Shown here piece after piece: positions 10,393 through 21,479 of a stretch of DNA of 64,000 nt. Position numbers and translations under genes: made by a program. How positions within the stretch are numbered: the first letter of the stretch is position 1; every line of letters starts with the position of its first letter. The notes beneath the pieces were generated by a model. The model made no database searches. It was not told the DNA's origin and saw nothing but the letters and a program-made list of their open reading frames with translations. The stretch is from Gymnothorax reevesii (lineage: Eukaryota; Chordata; Actinopteri; Anguilliformes; Muraenidae), in contig CM056583.1 in the NCBI GenBank assembly GCA_029721435.1, positions 93,749,575 to 93,813,574 of the forward strand. Reading direction: 5' to 3'.

Positions 10393-12177
10393 TCAAACAC
10401 GGGATAAGCAATCAGCAATTACATTGTCTGTACCCTTCACATGCGTAATTTCCAAGTCAAACTCCTGTAAAATCAAACTCCAATTCAACAATCTCCGATT
10501 CTTGTTTTTCATCTTACTCAAAAACATTAACGGATTGTGGTCAGTGTACACAATCATTGGCTTTTGTCCTGTACAAACATAAACCTCAAAGTGTTGTAAA
10601 GAAAGGACCAGAGCCAACAGTTCCTTCTCTATTGTGGAATAGTTCCTTTGGTGGCGATTGAACTTCCTGGAGAAGTATGCCACGGGATGCTCAATGTCAT
10701 CAGAGTCACTTCTCTGTAGGAGCACAGATCCACAAGCTTGGTCGCTAGCATCGACCGCGATGGAGAACGGTTTGTTGAAGTCAGGAGATTTGAGCACGGG
10801 GAAGTGACACAGCAGAGACTTCAGGTGATCGAAGGCTCTCTGGCATGTATCATCCCAGGTGAACTTTACGCCTTTCTTCAGTTGGTTAGTTAGACTGAGA
10901 GCAATCTCAGCAAAGTTCTTGCAGAACTTGCGGTAGTACCCGATCATTCCAAGGAAGCGGCGCAAAGCTTTTTTGTTGTCAGGAACTGGAAAGTCCATGA
11001 TGGCTTGGACTTTAGCATTTATGGGTGCCACCTTACCCTGGCCTATGACGTAGCCAAGATAGGTGACAGTAGCACAACCAAAGTCACTCTTGCTCAGGTT
11101 AACAGTCAGGTTAGCCTGGGTCAGGCGCTGGAACAACGTCTCTACATCTTTTAGATGTTCTTCCCAGGAGTCACTCCATGTGATCAGGTCATCGATGTAC
11201 GCACCCGTGTGTGGCAATCCGGCGATTGTAGACTGTATCATCCTTTGGAACGTGGCTGGGGCATTTTTCATGCCAAAGGGTAGGACTTCATACTGGTACA
11301 ATCCAGATGGTGTGGCAAAAGCAGAGATGCTCTTGGCCCTCTCAGTTAAAGGCACACACCAATAACCCTTCAATAAATCAATCTTGGTCAGAAACTTTGC
11401 TTGCCCTACACTATCAATACAATCATCAATCCTAGGTATTGGAAACACATCAGTTCTAGTTACAGCATTGACTTTGCGATAATCTGTACAGAATCTAGTA
11501 CTTCCATCAGGTTTTGGAACTAGCACACAGGGTGAACTCCAATCGGAGTTGGAGGGTCTGATAATATCATGTTTTAACATGTACTCAACCTCTTTCTCAG
11601 CAATCTTTCTCTTTTCAGGATTCATCCGGTATGGATGCTGTTTTATTGGTTTGGCATCACCAACATCTACATCATGAGAGGCTATAGTAACTCTCTTTGG
11701 AACATCAGGAAACCTATCCTCATATTTCTTGATCAACCTCTCAAACTGATCTTTCTGTGAGGGTTCTAAGTGCTGGAGTTTTACATCAAGATTTTGCAAC
11801 ACTTCAGAATTTGACAACTTACATGAAAGAACTTCAGCTTTAATTCTAGGTTCATCATCTTGAAACTCCCCCTCATCTTCACAAATCTCGGCCATTGGAG
11901 AATCTGAAGTGACAGCTGCAACCCTAGCATTTCTGTCATGATAAGGCTTCAGCATGTTAATGTGACACAATTGTTTTGGTTTTCTCCTATCTGGAGTCTT
12001 CACAATGTAATTGAGATCATTGAGTTTTGTCAGAATTTCATAAGGACCATGAAATCTTGCCTGCAATGGATTGGACTGCAAGGGAAACAACACAAGGACC
12101 TTATCTCCTGGTTTAAACTCACGGCTTCTAGCCTTATGATCATACCAAGTTTTCATTTTTCCCTGACTTGATTTCAA
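10393..12177 (-). CDS. Gmr1-like Pol: integrase C-terminus + reverse transcriptase + RNase H
   Basis: An open frame of 594 codons. About residues 1-85 carry the integrase C-terminal region (KPGDKVLVLFPL, then FHGPYEIL). A linker follows. The reverse transcriptase spans roughly 175-360, with SPCVLVPKPDGSTRFCTDYR, LPFGMKNAPATFQRM and the catalytic YIDD. RNase H follows to the end, with VDASDQACGSVL and YTDHNPLMFL, and the frame stops at DCLSRV just before the 3' LTR. The fusion order IN-RT-RH is not the usual gypsy order. The annotated start is only the first Met after a frame break: the real protein would continue from the integrase core upstream. It would copy element RNA into DNA in a cytoplasmic particle. 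This part looks undamaged. Confidence 0.9.
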   Translation of the reverse strand: MKSSQGKMKTWYDHKARSREFKPGDKVLVLFPLQSNPLQARFHGPYEILTKLNDLNYIVKTPDRRKPKQLCHINMLKPYHDRNARVAAVTSDSPMAEICEDEGEFQDDEPRIKAEVLSCKLSNSEVLQNLDVKLQHLEPSQKDQFERLIKKYEDRFPDVPKRVTIASHDVDVGDAKPIKQHPYRMNPEKRKIAEKEVEYMLKHDIIRPSNSDWSSPCVLVPKPDGSTRFCTDYRKVNAVTRTDVFPIPRIDDCIDSVGQAKFLTKIDLLKGYWCVPLTERAKSISAFATPSGLYQYEVLPFGMKNAPATFQRMIQSTIAGLPHTGAYIDDLITWSDSWEEHLKDVETLFQRLTQANLTVNLSKSDFGCATVTYLGYVIGQGKVAPINAKVQAIMDFPVPDNKKALRRFLGMIGYYRKFCKNFAEIALSLTNQLKKGVKFTWDDTCQRAFDHLKSLLCHFPVLKSPDFNKPFSIAVDASDQACGSVLLQRSDSDDIEHPVAYFSRKFNRHQRNYSTIEKELLALVLSLQHFEVYVCTGQKPMIVYTDHNPLMFLSKMKNKNRRLLNWSLILQEFDLEITHVKGTDNVIADCLSRV

Positions 12178-12238
12178 GTTCTCTTTGGCAAGGTCACAAG
12201 GTCACAAGGTCTCTTTGGCAAGGTCACAAGCTGCAAGT

Positions 12239-12649
12239 TCATCTTTCCTTGAACTTGCTAACATAGTCTAACAGACTGATATGCGGCTCTTTCTCTTGCC
12301 ATTGTTCACTCAATAATAGCAAAGGTCCTCTCACTTCATGACCAAACACTAGCTCAAATGGATTGAATCCAGTAGACTCCTGCACTGCTTCTCTAGCTGC
12401 AAACAACAGCAAATGAACCCCTTCATCCCAGTCTTTCTCATGGTCATAACAATAAGTCCTCATCATTGTCTTGAGAGTGGAATGAAACCGCTCTAAGGCA
12501 CCCTGACTTTCTGGATGATAGGCACTAGAAATAATCTGCTTTGCACCAAGTTCATACACAACCTGCCGAAACAAACCAGAAGTGAAATTGCTGCCTTGGT
12601 CTGACTGAATTTCCCTGGGAAGGCCAAACAACGTGAAGAACTTTATCAA
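12239..12649 (-). pseudogene. Gmr1-like integrase core, broken
   Basis: This frame carries QSDQGSNFTSG, with the second catalytic Asp, and HPESQGALERFHSTLK, with the catalytic Glu, both typical of retroviral-type DDE integrase. The first catalytic Asp and the zinc-binding N-terminus are missing upstream. The frame is lost at 12239, next to a 30-bp direct repeat at 12180-12239 (TCTCTTTGGCAAGG occurs twice, 30 bp apart), so it is separated from the downstream Pol frame. Strand transfer activity is unlikely. Confidence 0.85.
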
Positions 12650-12677
12650 AGCCTTCGAGATTGCAGTTGCCTTGATG

Positions 12678-13202
12678 TTACGTAGAGGTATGGCTTTCTT
12701 CTCTATCGAATTTCTCTAATTCAAAATCTCTCTGTCTCTGTCTCTCTCTTTCTGCTCTTTCCTCTTTCTCTCTCTCAAATTCTCTTTGTTTTTCTTTTTC
12801 TTCCCTCTCAATTTTCTCTTCTCTTGCTAATTTTTCTAACTCAAACTGCCTTTGTTTTTCTTTTTCTTCCCTTTCTTTCTCTCTTTCTTCCCTCTCAAAT
12901 TCTCTTTGTTTTTCTTTTTCCTCCCTTTCAATCTCTAGCATTTTTAATTTAAGTTCCATTTCTATATTTGGATTTTCCACTGGAAACTGTTCCAGATCTC
13001 CTGGTGCAAACACATTTTCATCAATGTAATATTCAACTATCTCTCTAGCCAGTCTTGCTTTTCGCATGGCTGGTTTTACCTCTGTCAGCTCCAACTGTCT
13101 GCAAATTTCTAGCAGTTCTGTCTTTTTAAAAGACTTCAAAACCCCTACGGTTGGTGATGCCAAGAAATCATCCATTGCTGTTGTCAATATATATGTATTC
13201 AA
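12678..13202 (-). pseudogene. gag N-terminal part with charged coiled coil, truncated
   Basis: The frame opens with MDDFLASPTVGVLKSFKKTE and a helical domain of about 90 residues. It then runs into a long repetitive Glu/Arg/Lys coiled coil of EREEKEKQRE-type heptads encoded by tandem-like DNA. It ends abruptly where integrase sequence starts, with no capsid or zinc knuckle. I infer an internal deletion joining gag to integrase. The start context near the 5' LTR suits a gag initiation site. Confidence 0.75.
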
Positions 13203-13271
13203 TTAAAAAAAAATCAATTTTACAATTTGAAATGTTAGATTTTCAATAAATTACTCACAAAATGGTCTATC

Positions 13272-13292
13272 CCGGACCTTGAGCCCCCAATT
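13272..13292 (-). promoter_or_regulatory. putative primer-binding site
   Basis: On the minus strand, directly after the 5' LTR, the sequence TTGGGGGCTCAAGGTCCGG begins like a tRNA-Pro type site (TGGGGGCTC) and then diverges. The identity of the primer tRNA is uncertain. Confidence 0.5.
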
Positions 13293-13786
13293 TGTTATTA
13301 GATTTACAACGCAACAGCAACAGCAACAGCAAGGGATGACAAACACAGCTTTAACAACTAAAACTCATTTAATTTTTAACAAAGACAATACTGACTAAAC
13401 AACTAACAACTAAGACCAAGATTGATTATAACAAAAACAAAAAGAAATATTTACAGTCCCTTTTTGTGGGGCGGCTTGGTGATGTCCTGGGTGAGAAAAT
13501 GCTCAAACACAGGTAAAGAAATCCACAAAAGAAACGTCACAGGTCTTGAACAGAATGGCAGGTCTGGTCATCTGTATCCTTCTTGCAATTTCTCCTACTA
13601 CTTTACTGTCTCAATTCTCTTCCTTATATACTCTTTTGCAGACCCCACCCACATTTAGACCTCTTTTTTTAAATTTTCTGAGACTTGCCCCAGACATGTC
13701 CAGGACATGTCTAAACATGACTCCAGTCTGAGCTTAACAAAAAAAAAGGTAAATACTGCCATCTAGTGGCCTATATTCACATTACA
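13293..13786 (-). repeat. 5' LTR of Gmr1-like element
   Basis: 494 bp, running TG...CA. It is similar to the 3' LTR but has small indels, including an expanded CAACAG simple repeat near 13312-13331 and an extra stretch at about 13500-13520. The divergence implies the insertion is not very recent. Confidence 0.85.
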
Positions 13787-14436
13787 TCACAACCAGACTT
13801 GATTACTGTAATGCACTCTATACTGGAGTTGCTGAATCTTCCCTTGCTCGTCTACAGCTGGTCCAAAATGCAGCAGCCAGGCTGCTCACTGGTACAAGAA
13901 AAAGTGAGCATATCATCCTGGCAGCTTTGCATCGGCTCCCTGTTAAATATAGAATCCAGTACAAAGTGATACTGATCGTTTTTAAAGCCTTGAATGGTCT
14001 AGCGCCACTGCATGTTCTCGACATGCTATGTCCATTCACCCCAATGCGACCCTTAAGGTCTGCTTTACAGTCACTTCTTAACATTCCACGGTCTCGCCTG
14101 GTACATAAAGGGGACCGTGCTTTTAGTGTGTTTGCCCCAAGGCTTTGGAACAGTCTACCAAACAAACTGAAATCTGCATCATCTGTGTCTGGTTTTAAAA
14201 CGTCACTTAAAACACACCTGTTCCGGGTTGCATTTGGCAGCCACTGATTTGCATGTGATTTCTGAATGGAGGCGTCTTTCTCCATGTACTGTATCATTGT
14301 CTTTGTCTTTGCCCTTTGATATCTTATGTGCAGCTCTGGCTGATTCTCAATGTGTTCTTTTATTTTCTTTTATTTACTGATTGTAAAGCACTTTGGTTGT
14401 AAATGTGCTATACAAATAAATTCTACTTACTTAATT
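13787..14436 (+). mobile_element. L2-type LINE, 3' end
   Basis: An open frame (through 14247) reads as the C-terminal part of an L2-like ORF2: LQLVQNAAARLLTGTRK, then HRLPVKYRIQYKVILIVFKA and GDRAFSVFAPRLWNSLP. The 3' tail has TTGTAAAGCACTTTGG and TGTGCTATACAAATAAA, the classic L2 terminus. The 5' side is cut off exactly at the Gmr1-like LTR. The next LINE starts within a few bases of its tail. Confidence 0.85.
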
Positions 14437-14439
14437 ATA

Positions 14440-16813
14440 AATGGTAATTTCTTGGTGCAGTATGTTAATAAACCTACAAGAGAGATGGCAATTTTAGACT
14501 TAGTGCTCTGTAATGACCTAGATAGAATTAGCAATGTTGAGGTGCTGGAGCCACTTGGGACAAGTGATCACTCTGCTGTTAATTTTGATGTTTCATGGGA
14601 AGTTAAAAAGGTGTATTCAAAAACAAAAATTTTCAATTTTAGGCGAGCAAACTTTGACAGGATGCGCTCATATCTAAGTGAAATAAAATGGGAGACACTC
14701 CTGGACTGTGAGTCCGTAAATGAGATGTGGGAAAGATTTAAGGGGGTTTTACTTGAATCACAATGCAGATTCATTCCAAAGGTGTCCAAAAGTAAGCTGA
14801 AAAAGCAGAATCCTCAGTGGATGACTAGAAGTATTCGTAGGATTTTGAGGGAGAGGAGGAATCTTTATAAGATGTACATAAAGGATAACAATGAGAACAC
14901 TAAGGCTGAATACTGTAAAATGCGGGCTGTGGTCAAAAAAGAGCTGAGGAATGCTAGAAGACTGTATGAAAGACAAATTGCAGAGGGGGCAAAAACTAAC
15001 CCTAAGTGCTTCTTTCAGTACTGTAGCAGAAAAAGGAAAGTTAAAGAGCAGGTTAAGTGCATAAAGAATAAAAACGGATCGCTGCTATATGATAACAAGG
15101 ATATTGCGGATGCCTTAAACCGTTACTTTGTTGAGAATTTTACCTCAGAGGCGGTCTTTATTTGGCCAGAGGGCATGTTAAATCCTTAAGATTATTGAGC
15201 AGAAACTTAGGTTCAAGGTAACGAAGTATTAGACAAGTTGCATAAACTAAAGACAGATAAGGCGGCGGGTCCTGATGGCTTATATCCTAGAGTGCTCAGA
15301 GAATTTGGCAAGATCATCTTTAAGCCGCTATCCACCATCTTCAGGCGGTCTTTAGAAACTGGAGAAATACCAAATGATTGGAAACAGGGCAATATTATAC
15401 CAATACATAAGAAACGAGACTGTACCGAGCCAGGAAATTACAGGCCAGTCAGTTTAACTTGCATTGCATGCAAAATGTTGGACTCTATCATAAAAGATGA
15501 GCTGGACTTTTTTCTTGAACGGAACAGTATCTTGAGGGATAGCCAACATGGTTTTCGTAAGGGAAGGTCATGCCTGACAAACCCTCTGGAATTTTTTGAA
15601 GAGGCCACCAGGACTTATGACCAAAGCAGGGCTTATGACATCATATACTTGGATTTTCAGAAAGCATTCGATACAGTACCGCATAAGAGACTAATTTTTA
15701 AAATGAGCTCCATTGGAGTTACAGGAGGTATTCTGGAGTGGATTCAAAACTGGTTACAGGAAAGAACACAAAGAGTGGTGGTCAGTGGTATCTCATCTGA
15801 GCTAGGTATGGTGGGGAGTGGCGTCCCCCAGGGATCGGTGTTGGGGCCCCTGCTGTTCCTCATCTACATTAATGACCTTAATAGGAATATTGAGAGCAGA
15901 TTGGTTAAATTTTCAGATGATACTAAATTGAGGGGTTCGGCAAATAGTTCAGGGTCCACTTAAGTGATTCAGGATGATTTGGATAGAATCCAGAATTGGG
16001 CAGAAATGTGGCAAATGACATTTAATGTAGCAAAATGTAAAGTTGTACATGTAGGTAATAAAAACATTAGACGGGATTACTTCATGGGAGGTTTAAAACT
16101 GGAATGTGCTCCACACGAGAAAGATCTGGGAGTGATTGTTGACCAAACCCTCACAGGCTCTAGCCATTGTGCCGTAGCAGTTTAAAAAGCCAATTGGATA
16201 CTGGGATACATTGCCAAAAGTATTGAGTACAAATCTAAGGAGGTGATGCTTTTTTTGTACAACACATTCGTCAGACCACTACTGGAGTGTTGTGTACAGT
16301 TCTGGGGACCATACTTTAAGAAAGATATAGAGGCTCTAGAGAAAGTTCAGAGAAGAGCCACAAAGCTTATTCCAGGTATAAAAGATGAATGCTATGAGAA
16401 GAGGCTGAAGATCCTTAATCTCTTTAGTCTTATGAAAAGGTGACTCAGGGGTGATGTGATTGAGGTCTTTAAATATGTTAAAGGGATTAACAAAGTGAAT
16501 TATGTAGGATTCCTTCGACCAAGTGTTATGAGTAGAACTCAAGGTCACAAATGGAAGTTGACCAAAGGTAAATTTAGCACTGATACTCGGAAATATTTCT
16601 TCACCCAAAGAGTAATTTCAATGTGGAATAGTTTGCCTGACCATATTGTTGAGGCAGAGACCTCGGGGGTTTTCAAGAGCATGCTTGACTTAAAGCTAGA
16701 TACCATTGAGTCATTGAGTATCTGAAAGGATGTATTCACAATAGTATAAAGAAACTGGCGAGCGTAGTTGGGCTGAAAGGCCTGTTCTTGCCATTCATGT
16801 TATGTTATGTTAT
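14440..16813 (+). mobile_element. CR1-like LINE, copy C
   Basis: A 5'-truncated copy that begins inside the endonuclease (FLVQYVNKPTREMAILDLVL) and runs through the reverse transcriptase to the TGTTATGTTA tail at 16803-16813. Homology to the copies at 47578-50619 and 58773-61805 is high along its whole length. The endonuclease part keeps GTSDHSAVNF. Because the L2 tail happens to stay open, one frame (14350-15189) runs from L2 3' UTR into this LINE; that is a chance fusion. Confidence 0.9.
15238..16443 (+). pseudogene. CR1-like reverse transcriptase, copy C, broken
   Basis: Successive frames at 15238-15963, 15964-16185 and 16243-16443 carry the non-LTR reverse transcriptase. Motifs in order are KAAGPDGLYPRVLRE, NYRPVSLT, QHGFRKGRSCLTN, YLDFQKAFDTVPHKRL and VPQGSVLGPLLFLIYINDL. 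The catalytic site reads FSDDT where the sister copies have FADDT. Stops at 15961 and 16183 and a frameshift upstream (15190-15237) inactivate it. Confidence 0.9.
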
Positions 16814-16815
16814 CT

Positions 16816-18330
16816 TCCTGGCGCTTTGTTTTCTTTAGTTTGCAAAATGGCTTTCAGTAGTTCTTCGAAGCTGGGTTTATCATGTAGACAATGGATCATA
16901 GGCTTGTCTGCAATTGCGTTAAGTGCTGTATAGTCCAAATCTCCGGGTATGTTTAACAGATGATTCAAGTGCTGGGCAAACCTATTCAGTATTTCATCTT
17001 TTCCTACCAAAGCTGTCTCTCCATCCAGGGCAGTCAGCTGGGTTGTGCCTCTCCTCTGGGGCTCCTATATCTCCTTAAACTGTGGTAGAAACCCTTCATA
17101 TCATTGATGCCTGCAGCATATTGTAGGTCCTTCGCTTTCTTTTCCCACCACAGCGACTTCAGTTTTCTTCTGTATTGTTATAATCTTCGTCTGGCATGTA
17201 CTAGTTTCATTTTGTTAGTTCTAGTATTTATCTGCAGAAGTTTAGACTTTGCCAAATTTCTTTCTTCAATTAAGGCTGCGAACTTCTTATCATTTATGTC
17301 AAACCAGCCCTGATGTTTTCGTTTTGGTCGTCCGTGGGCTTCTTCAGCAGCACAAAGAACAGCTGTCTTTAGTGAGTTCCATTTGTCTTCCAGCGTAGAC
17401 TCCTCGAATTTAGGTTGATCTACCGTCCTGTCTATCAGTGCATGGAATTCTTCTTGGTTACAGATGTCTCGCAGCTTTGAGACATTTAGCTTGGGAGGTC
17501 GTCGAGCACCAGTTCGAGCATGTCGCTTTTTGACATGAAAAGCGATAGTTGATCTCACCATATTATGATCAGTGGAGCAATCAGCACCTCTCATGACTCT
17601 GGTGTTGAGTACATCATTTCAATTTCTCTCCCTCATAATTACGTAGTCCAGCAGATGCCAATGTTTTGAACTCGGATGCATCCATGTAGTTTTGTGGTGT
17701 AGTTTGTGGTTGAAGATGGTGTTAGTGTTGACAAGACGGGACTCTGAGCAAAAAGCTTATAGGAGTTCACCGTTTGTTGTACACTTTCCCGTTCCATGTC
17801 GTCCAATCACCCCAGGCCAGTTCTCTTCGTCTTTTTTAACCCTAGCATTGAAGTCGCCAGCAATAATTAACTTATCCTTACTTGGAACTTGTTTCACTAC
17901 ATCTCTCAGACTGGCATAGAAATTTTCTTCTACCTCTTCTGGGTTTGTCATTGTAGGAGCATAGGTACTAACTATAGTGGCATACACACCCCTCTGCAGG
18001 GGGAGTCGCAGTGTCATTATCCTGTTATTGATGGGGGTTGGATCTTGCTCGAGATTTTGAGCAATGGAGTTCTTGATGGCAAAGCCAACTCCACCTTCAT
18101 GTCTTTCACTTATGTCTTTTCCACTCCAGAAGAACGTATAACCATGGTCGATTAGGCTGTCATAGAGAGGAAGTCGGGTCTCACTAAGGGCGGCTATACC
18201 TATTTTGTATCTATCCAGTTCTTTGGCTACTAAGGCTGTCTGCCGCTGTGGTCTTGTAGATCTGTCATTACCTAGTAGTGTTCTAACATTCCATTCAGCG
18301 AGTCTCAGGAGTTGTTGTTGTTGCTTCCTA
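16816..18330 (-). mobile_element. non-LTR retrotransposon fragment (CFDP2-like endonuclease)
   Basis: Minus-strand frames with disruptions encode an APE-type endonuclease: KIGIAALSETRL near 18170, then GVYATIVSTYAPTMTN and LIIAGDFNARV in the frame 17757-18017, then the TDHNMVRSTIAF region at 17178-17594. A linker follows to 16810 (FEELLKAILQTKENKAPG). Proteins of this kind are often labelled craniofacial development protein 2-like. The reverse transcriptase itself is missing, cut at the junction with the CR1-like tail at 16813. The clade is not certain. Confidence 0.75.
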
Positions 18331-19330
18331 GCTTACTTTTCACTGGTCCCGGAGCGAAAGCGGACCAGCGCGAACCTTTTTAACTCAGGCGACGTTCGAG
18401 TCGGTATGAGAGTTCATTTCCGTATCCATAATCCATAGCACTGCTTTGCAAAAATGTAAGTAATTCTGGCTTTTGCATTACCAGAATACTCTCTCGGCAG
18501 GGCAAAGGTGTGGTCCAGTGGGCAAGAACAGGTCGAGACACGCTGGCAGCTTTACCATGCTGCAGTTGCTGGCCGGATGACATTATGGTTTATCACCGCC
18601 CTCAAGTGCTGCCACGGGATGTGTGCCAGGCTGATGCCGAGTTGACAAGCAGTCCTGCCGATTGGCAGAACTATTGTCTGGTTGACATATAGAACGATCA
18701 TAGATTTGTTTAGCCGTAACCCAGGCTAAGGGAGGTTTAGGGTGTGCTGTCACTTTCCCAAGGTGAGCACCCAGGCTACTGGAGAGAAGGAGATGTCTTA
18801 CTTCTCCAAGCTAGGCCTAGCCACTGCCCTAAAGATTACATTCAAGTCTATGAGTCTTTGCATTGACTTTGAATGTTCTCAGTTGAGCGAAATATTCGTT
18901 TTGCCTCCAATGTGAAAGCAGCTGAAGGGCACATACCCACATAGCCTACACACGCACTCGTGCCCACATGTACACACCTCTCTCTCTCTGATCTGACATC
19001 AGGACAATCGCTATAGATTCTATAATTTATGTCCTTATTTAGATAGTTACATTAAACAGTGGTTGCTTGTTATTTATTGCATTGAAATGTGCCTGACATT
19101 CCGGAAACCTGTCTGTGAGGTTTTGGAGACGTGTGCACACTGTGCACGGGTCAGCCAAATTACCACTGCACAGAAAGTAAACCAGCTTAGAGCTGGCGAG
19201 CTTTCTGCGCAACTTCAGCGGAGACTTTTGCTACGAAATTGTCACTACGTCATGATGAATATGTGACACCTCCCCCTACTATGCCGCCACACCCATCTTG
19301 GCGCACGACCCTCTACCAAATTGCCAAAGT
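18331..19330. other. non-coding stretch, possible 5' region of the preceding LINE
   Basis: No supported gene. The part up to about 18800 may be 5' sequence of the minus-strand LINE fragment. Near 18860-18910 the motif TTTGCATTGACTTTGAATG matches one in the MITE at 23077-23250. Short CA/CT-rich runs occur at 18960-18985. Confidence 0.4.
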
Positions 19331-19440
19331 GACTGCGCATGGTGTTGCACCGCACAAAACTACCACTGCGTGGGCTGCATAGGACGAAATTACCACTGCG
19401 AGGGCTGCACCGGACAAAATTACCACTGCGAGGACTGTGC
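19331..19440. repeat. 30-bp tandem repeat, 3-4 units
   Basis: TACCACTGCG starts at 19361, 19391 and 19421, exactly 30 bp apart, and a diverged unit precedes at 19331. Each unit ends with GGACAAAATT or a close variant. Confidence 0.85.
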
Positions 19441-19467
19441 CACGCTACGCCAAGAAATTAGAGCCTC

Positions 19468-21143
19468 ATAAGTCTTGGTGGCGTCTTCAAAGTATCCCAG
19501 GAAGTTTGTCAGGCATGACTTTACCTTACAGAAACCATGTTCAGGGATGTGATTTTTCCGCTAAATCGGGGAATTCCACTCTTTTATCTTCAAAATTAAA
19601 AAAATAAATCTGATTTTTCAGCATGAAAATCTGATTTCATATCTACAGCATTCCGACTTTTAGTATTTCCGGAACTGCAGTGATCTTATGCATGATGCAT
19701 TCTACAGAACTTCCGTTTTCAAATTAGCCAGCTAAGGCCCACCGGTCAGATGTCATGCTGTGTGGGCAGGGGCCGCGGCGGCAAGTTTCAACACTGCGGA
19801 GAAGAAATGACTTAGGCATTGCGGATATTCGAGACGACAGATATCTTGTAGTATAGTAATAATAATTAATAGTCCGTATACCTGTATTTAGTAATATCAG
19901 GTGTGTAAGTACTTGGTTGCAATGAAAGCCTGTGCCCACACTGGCCCTTCCTGGGAAAGATTGGGGACCCCTGATGTAAATGGAGCGTCACTGGACACCG
20001 AATATAGCCAAATGTGGCTAATTAGTGACACTGTTTTCCGTTGTCGTTTGGCTTAATCACTAGGTTAATATGTAATGAATAATATGTAATGCATATTTCC
20101 AGGAGTTCCATCAGGATTGTGTTTTTAGTCAATAATTGGAAGCTGAAAATACTCACAGAACTCATAGATGGTTTCTACAGATGATTGCATAAAGAAAAAA
20201 CATTGATTTGTGGTGTGTATCTACAGTGATTATGTTCTTATTTTTCATTTTTGCTATTACTCAGTACATTCAGAAAAGTCTAAATTCAAAAAATCCCATG
20301 AGCATGTGACTTTGTGATATGATTTTGGAGTTGACTTTGAAGTCAATGATTTTATTGATATATTGGCTATATTCAGTAAATGTTATTTGACTTATCTGAG
20401 TGCAATAGTGGCAGACTAAATTCTTGACAAGCTTGGAGCTTGTGTCTTACAAGTTTTGACTTGACTTAGAAATCAAATACATTGGATAATAATTCTGTTT
20501 TTTATTATTTTATTGAATTCTTAGTACACTTAGGGCACTAAAAATCGCTAAAACCTAGGAGCTTCGGGGGGCTTTGCCCCCCCGTATCCCCCCCATCAGG
20601 GCGCTGCCCTGGACCCCCCAGATCCCCAGATAAATTTTCAGAGAATTTCACTTCACCCAAATCACATCCCTGCATGTTGGCTATCCCTCAAGATAATGTT
20701 ACGTTCAAGAAATAAGTGTAGCTTGTCTTTTATGATAGATTCCAGTATTTCGCATGCAATGCAAGTTAAACTGACTGGCCTGTAACTTCCTGGCTCGGTA
20801 CGGTCCCCTTTCTTATATATTGGTATTATATTGCCCTGTTTCCAATCATTTGGTATTTCTCCAGTTTCTAAAGACCGTCTGAAGATGGCGGATAGTGGCT
20901 CAAAGATGATCTCACCAACTTCCCTGAGCACTCTAAGATATAAGCCATCAGGACCCGCCGCCTTATCTGCCTTTGGTGTATGCAACTTGTCTAATACTTC
21001 GTTATCCCGAACCTCATTTTCCGCTTAACAATCTTCAGTATTGGACATTCCCTCTGGCCAAATAAAGACTCCTTCTGAGATAAAATTCTCAACAAAGTAA
21101 CTGTTTAAGGCATCTGCAATATCCTTGTTATCATATAGCAGTC
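19468..21143 (-). mobile_element. CR1-like LINE fragment, copy D, split by a DNA transposon
   Basis: Two pieces (19468-19541 and 20673-21143) match consecutive parts of the reverse transcriptase region of the sister LINE copies on the minus strand. The longer piece carries DKAAGPDGLYLRVLREVGEI and GSYRPVSLTCIACEI. They were contiguous before insertion of the element at 19542-20672. Both outer ends are truncated. Confidence 0.85.
19542..20672. mobile_element. non-autonomous DNA transposon with CAGGGATGTGAT ends
   Basis: The ends are inverted: CAGGGATGTGATTTTTCC on the left and, in reverse complement, CAGGGATGTGATTTGGG on the right. A direct duplication CATGTT (19536-19541 and 20673-20678) flanks it, and the flanks rejoin to an uninterrupted LINE. 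Near the right end, 20565-20640, is a G/C-rich block of small palindromes (GGGGGGCTTTGCCCCCC). No transposase frame was seen. CAG-starting ends suggest hAT-like, but a 6-bp duplication is short for classical hAT. Confidence 0.8.
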
Positions 21144-21426
21144 AGTCTAAGTCTACAACATTGGACAGTCTAAGGTACACCTGTGCACTAATCATGGTGT
21201 CTGATGAGCATCTTGATGTGGCACACCTGTGAGATGGGATGGATTGTCTCAGCAAAGCAAAAGTGCTCACTATTACACATTTAGACAGATTTGTGAACAA
21301 TGTTTGAGAGAAATGGTAATATTGTGTATCTGGAATAAATTTTAGATCTTTGAGTCCATCTCAAGACAAATGGGAGCAAAAACAAAAGTGTTGCGTTTAT
21401 ATTTTTGTTGAGTGTAAATATATTTT
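21144..21426 (+). mobile_element. Tc1/mariner-like remnant, one end
   Basis: The segment ends GTGTTGCGTTTATATTTTTG followed by TTGAGTGTA, which I recognise as the terminus of a common fish Tc1/mariner-type element. The segment before it (GTGGCACACCTGTGAGATGGG) is the usual sequence next to that end. The rest of the element is missing. Confidence 0.65.
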
Positions 21427-21479
21427 TATTATAGTCTCATTTTCCCTTATATATCGTACTGTAACATGATTTGGGCTAG

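Larger units (their letters stand above)
9823..13786 (-). mobile_element. Ty3/gypsy LTR retrotransposon with Gmr1-type domain order
   Basis: Two similar direct repeats (9823-10286 and 13293-13786) flank a minus-strand coding interior. In transcription order the interior reads gag N-terminal part, integrase core, integrase C-terminus, reverse transcriptase, RNase H. Most Ty3/gypsy elements place integrase last; integrase before reverse transcriptase is the known exception called Gmr1, first described from cod. Capsid, nucleocapsid, protease and the integrase N-terminus (with its first catalytic Asp) are missing, so the copy is an internally deleted derivative. No clear target duplication flanks the LTRs. 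Confidence 0.85.

Noticed and set aside
14350..15189. 279-codon frame that looks like one protein
   Set aside because: The first 30 codons are L2 3' UTR and the rest is CR1-like endonuclease; the fusion is a chance read-through at the junction of two elements.
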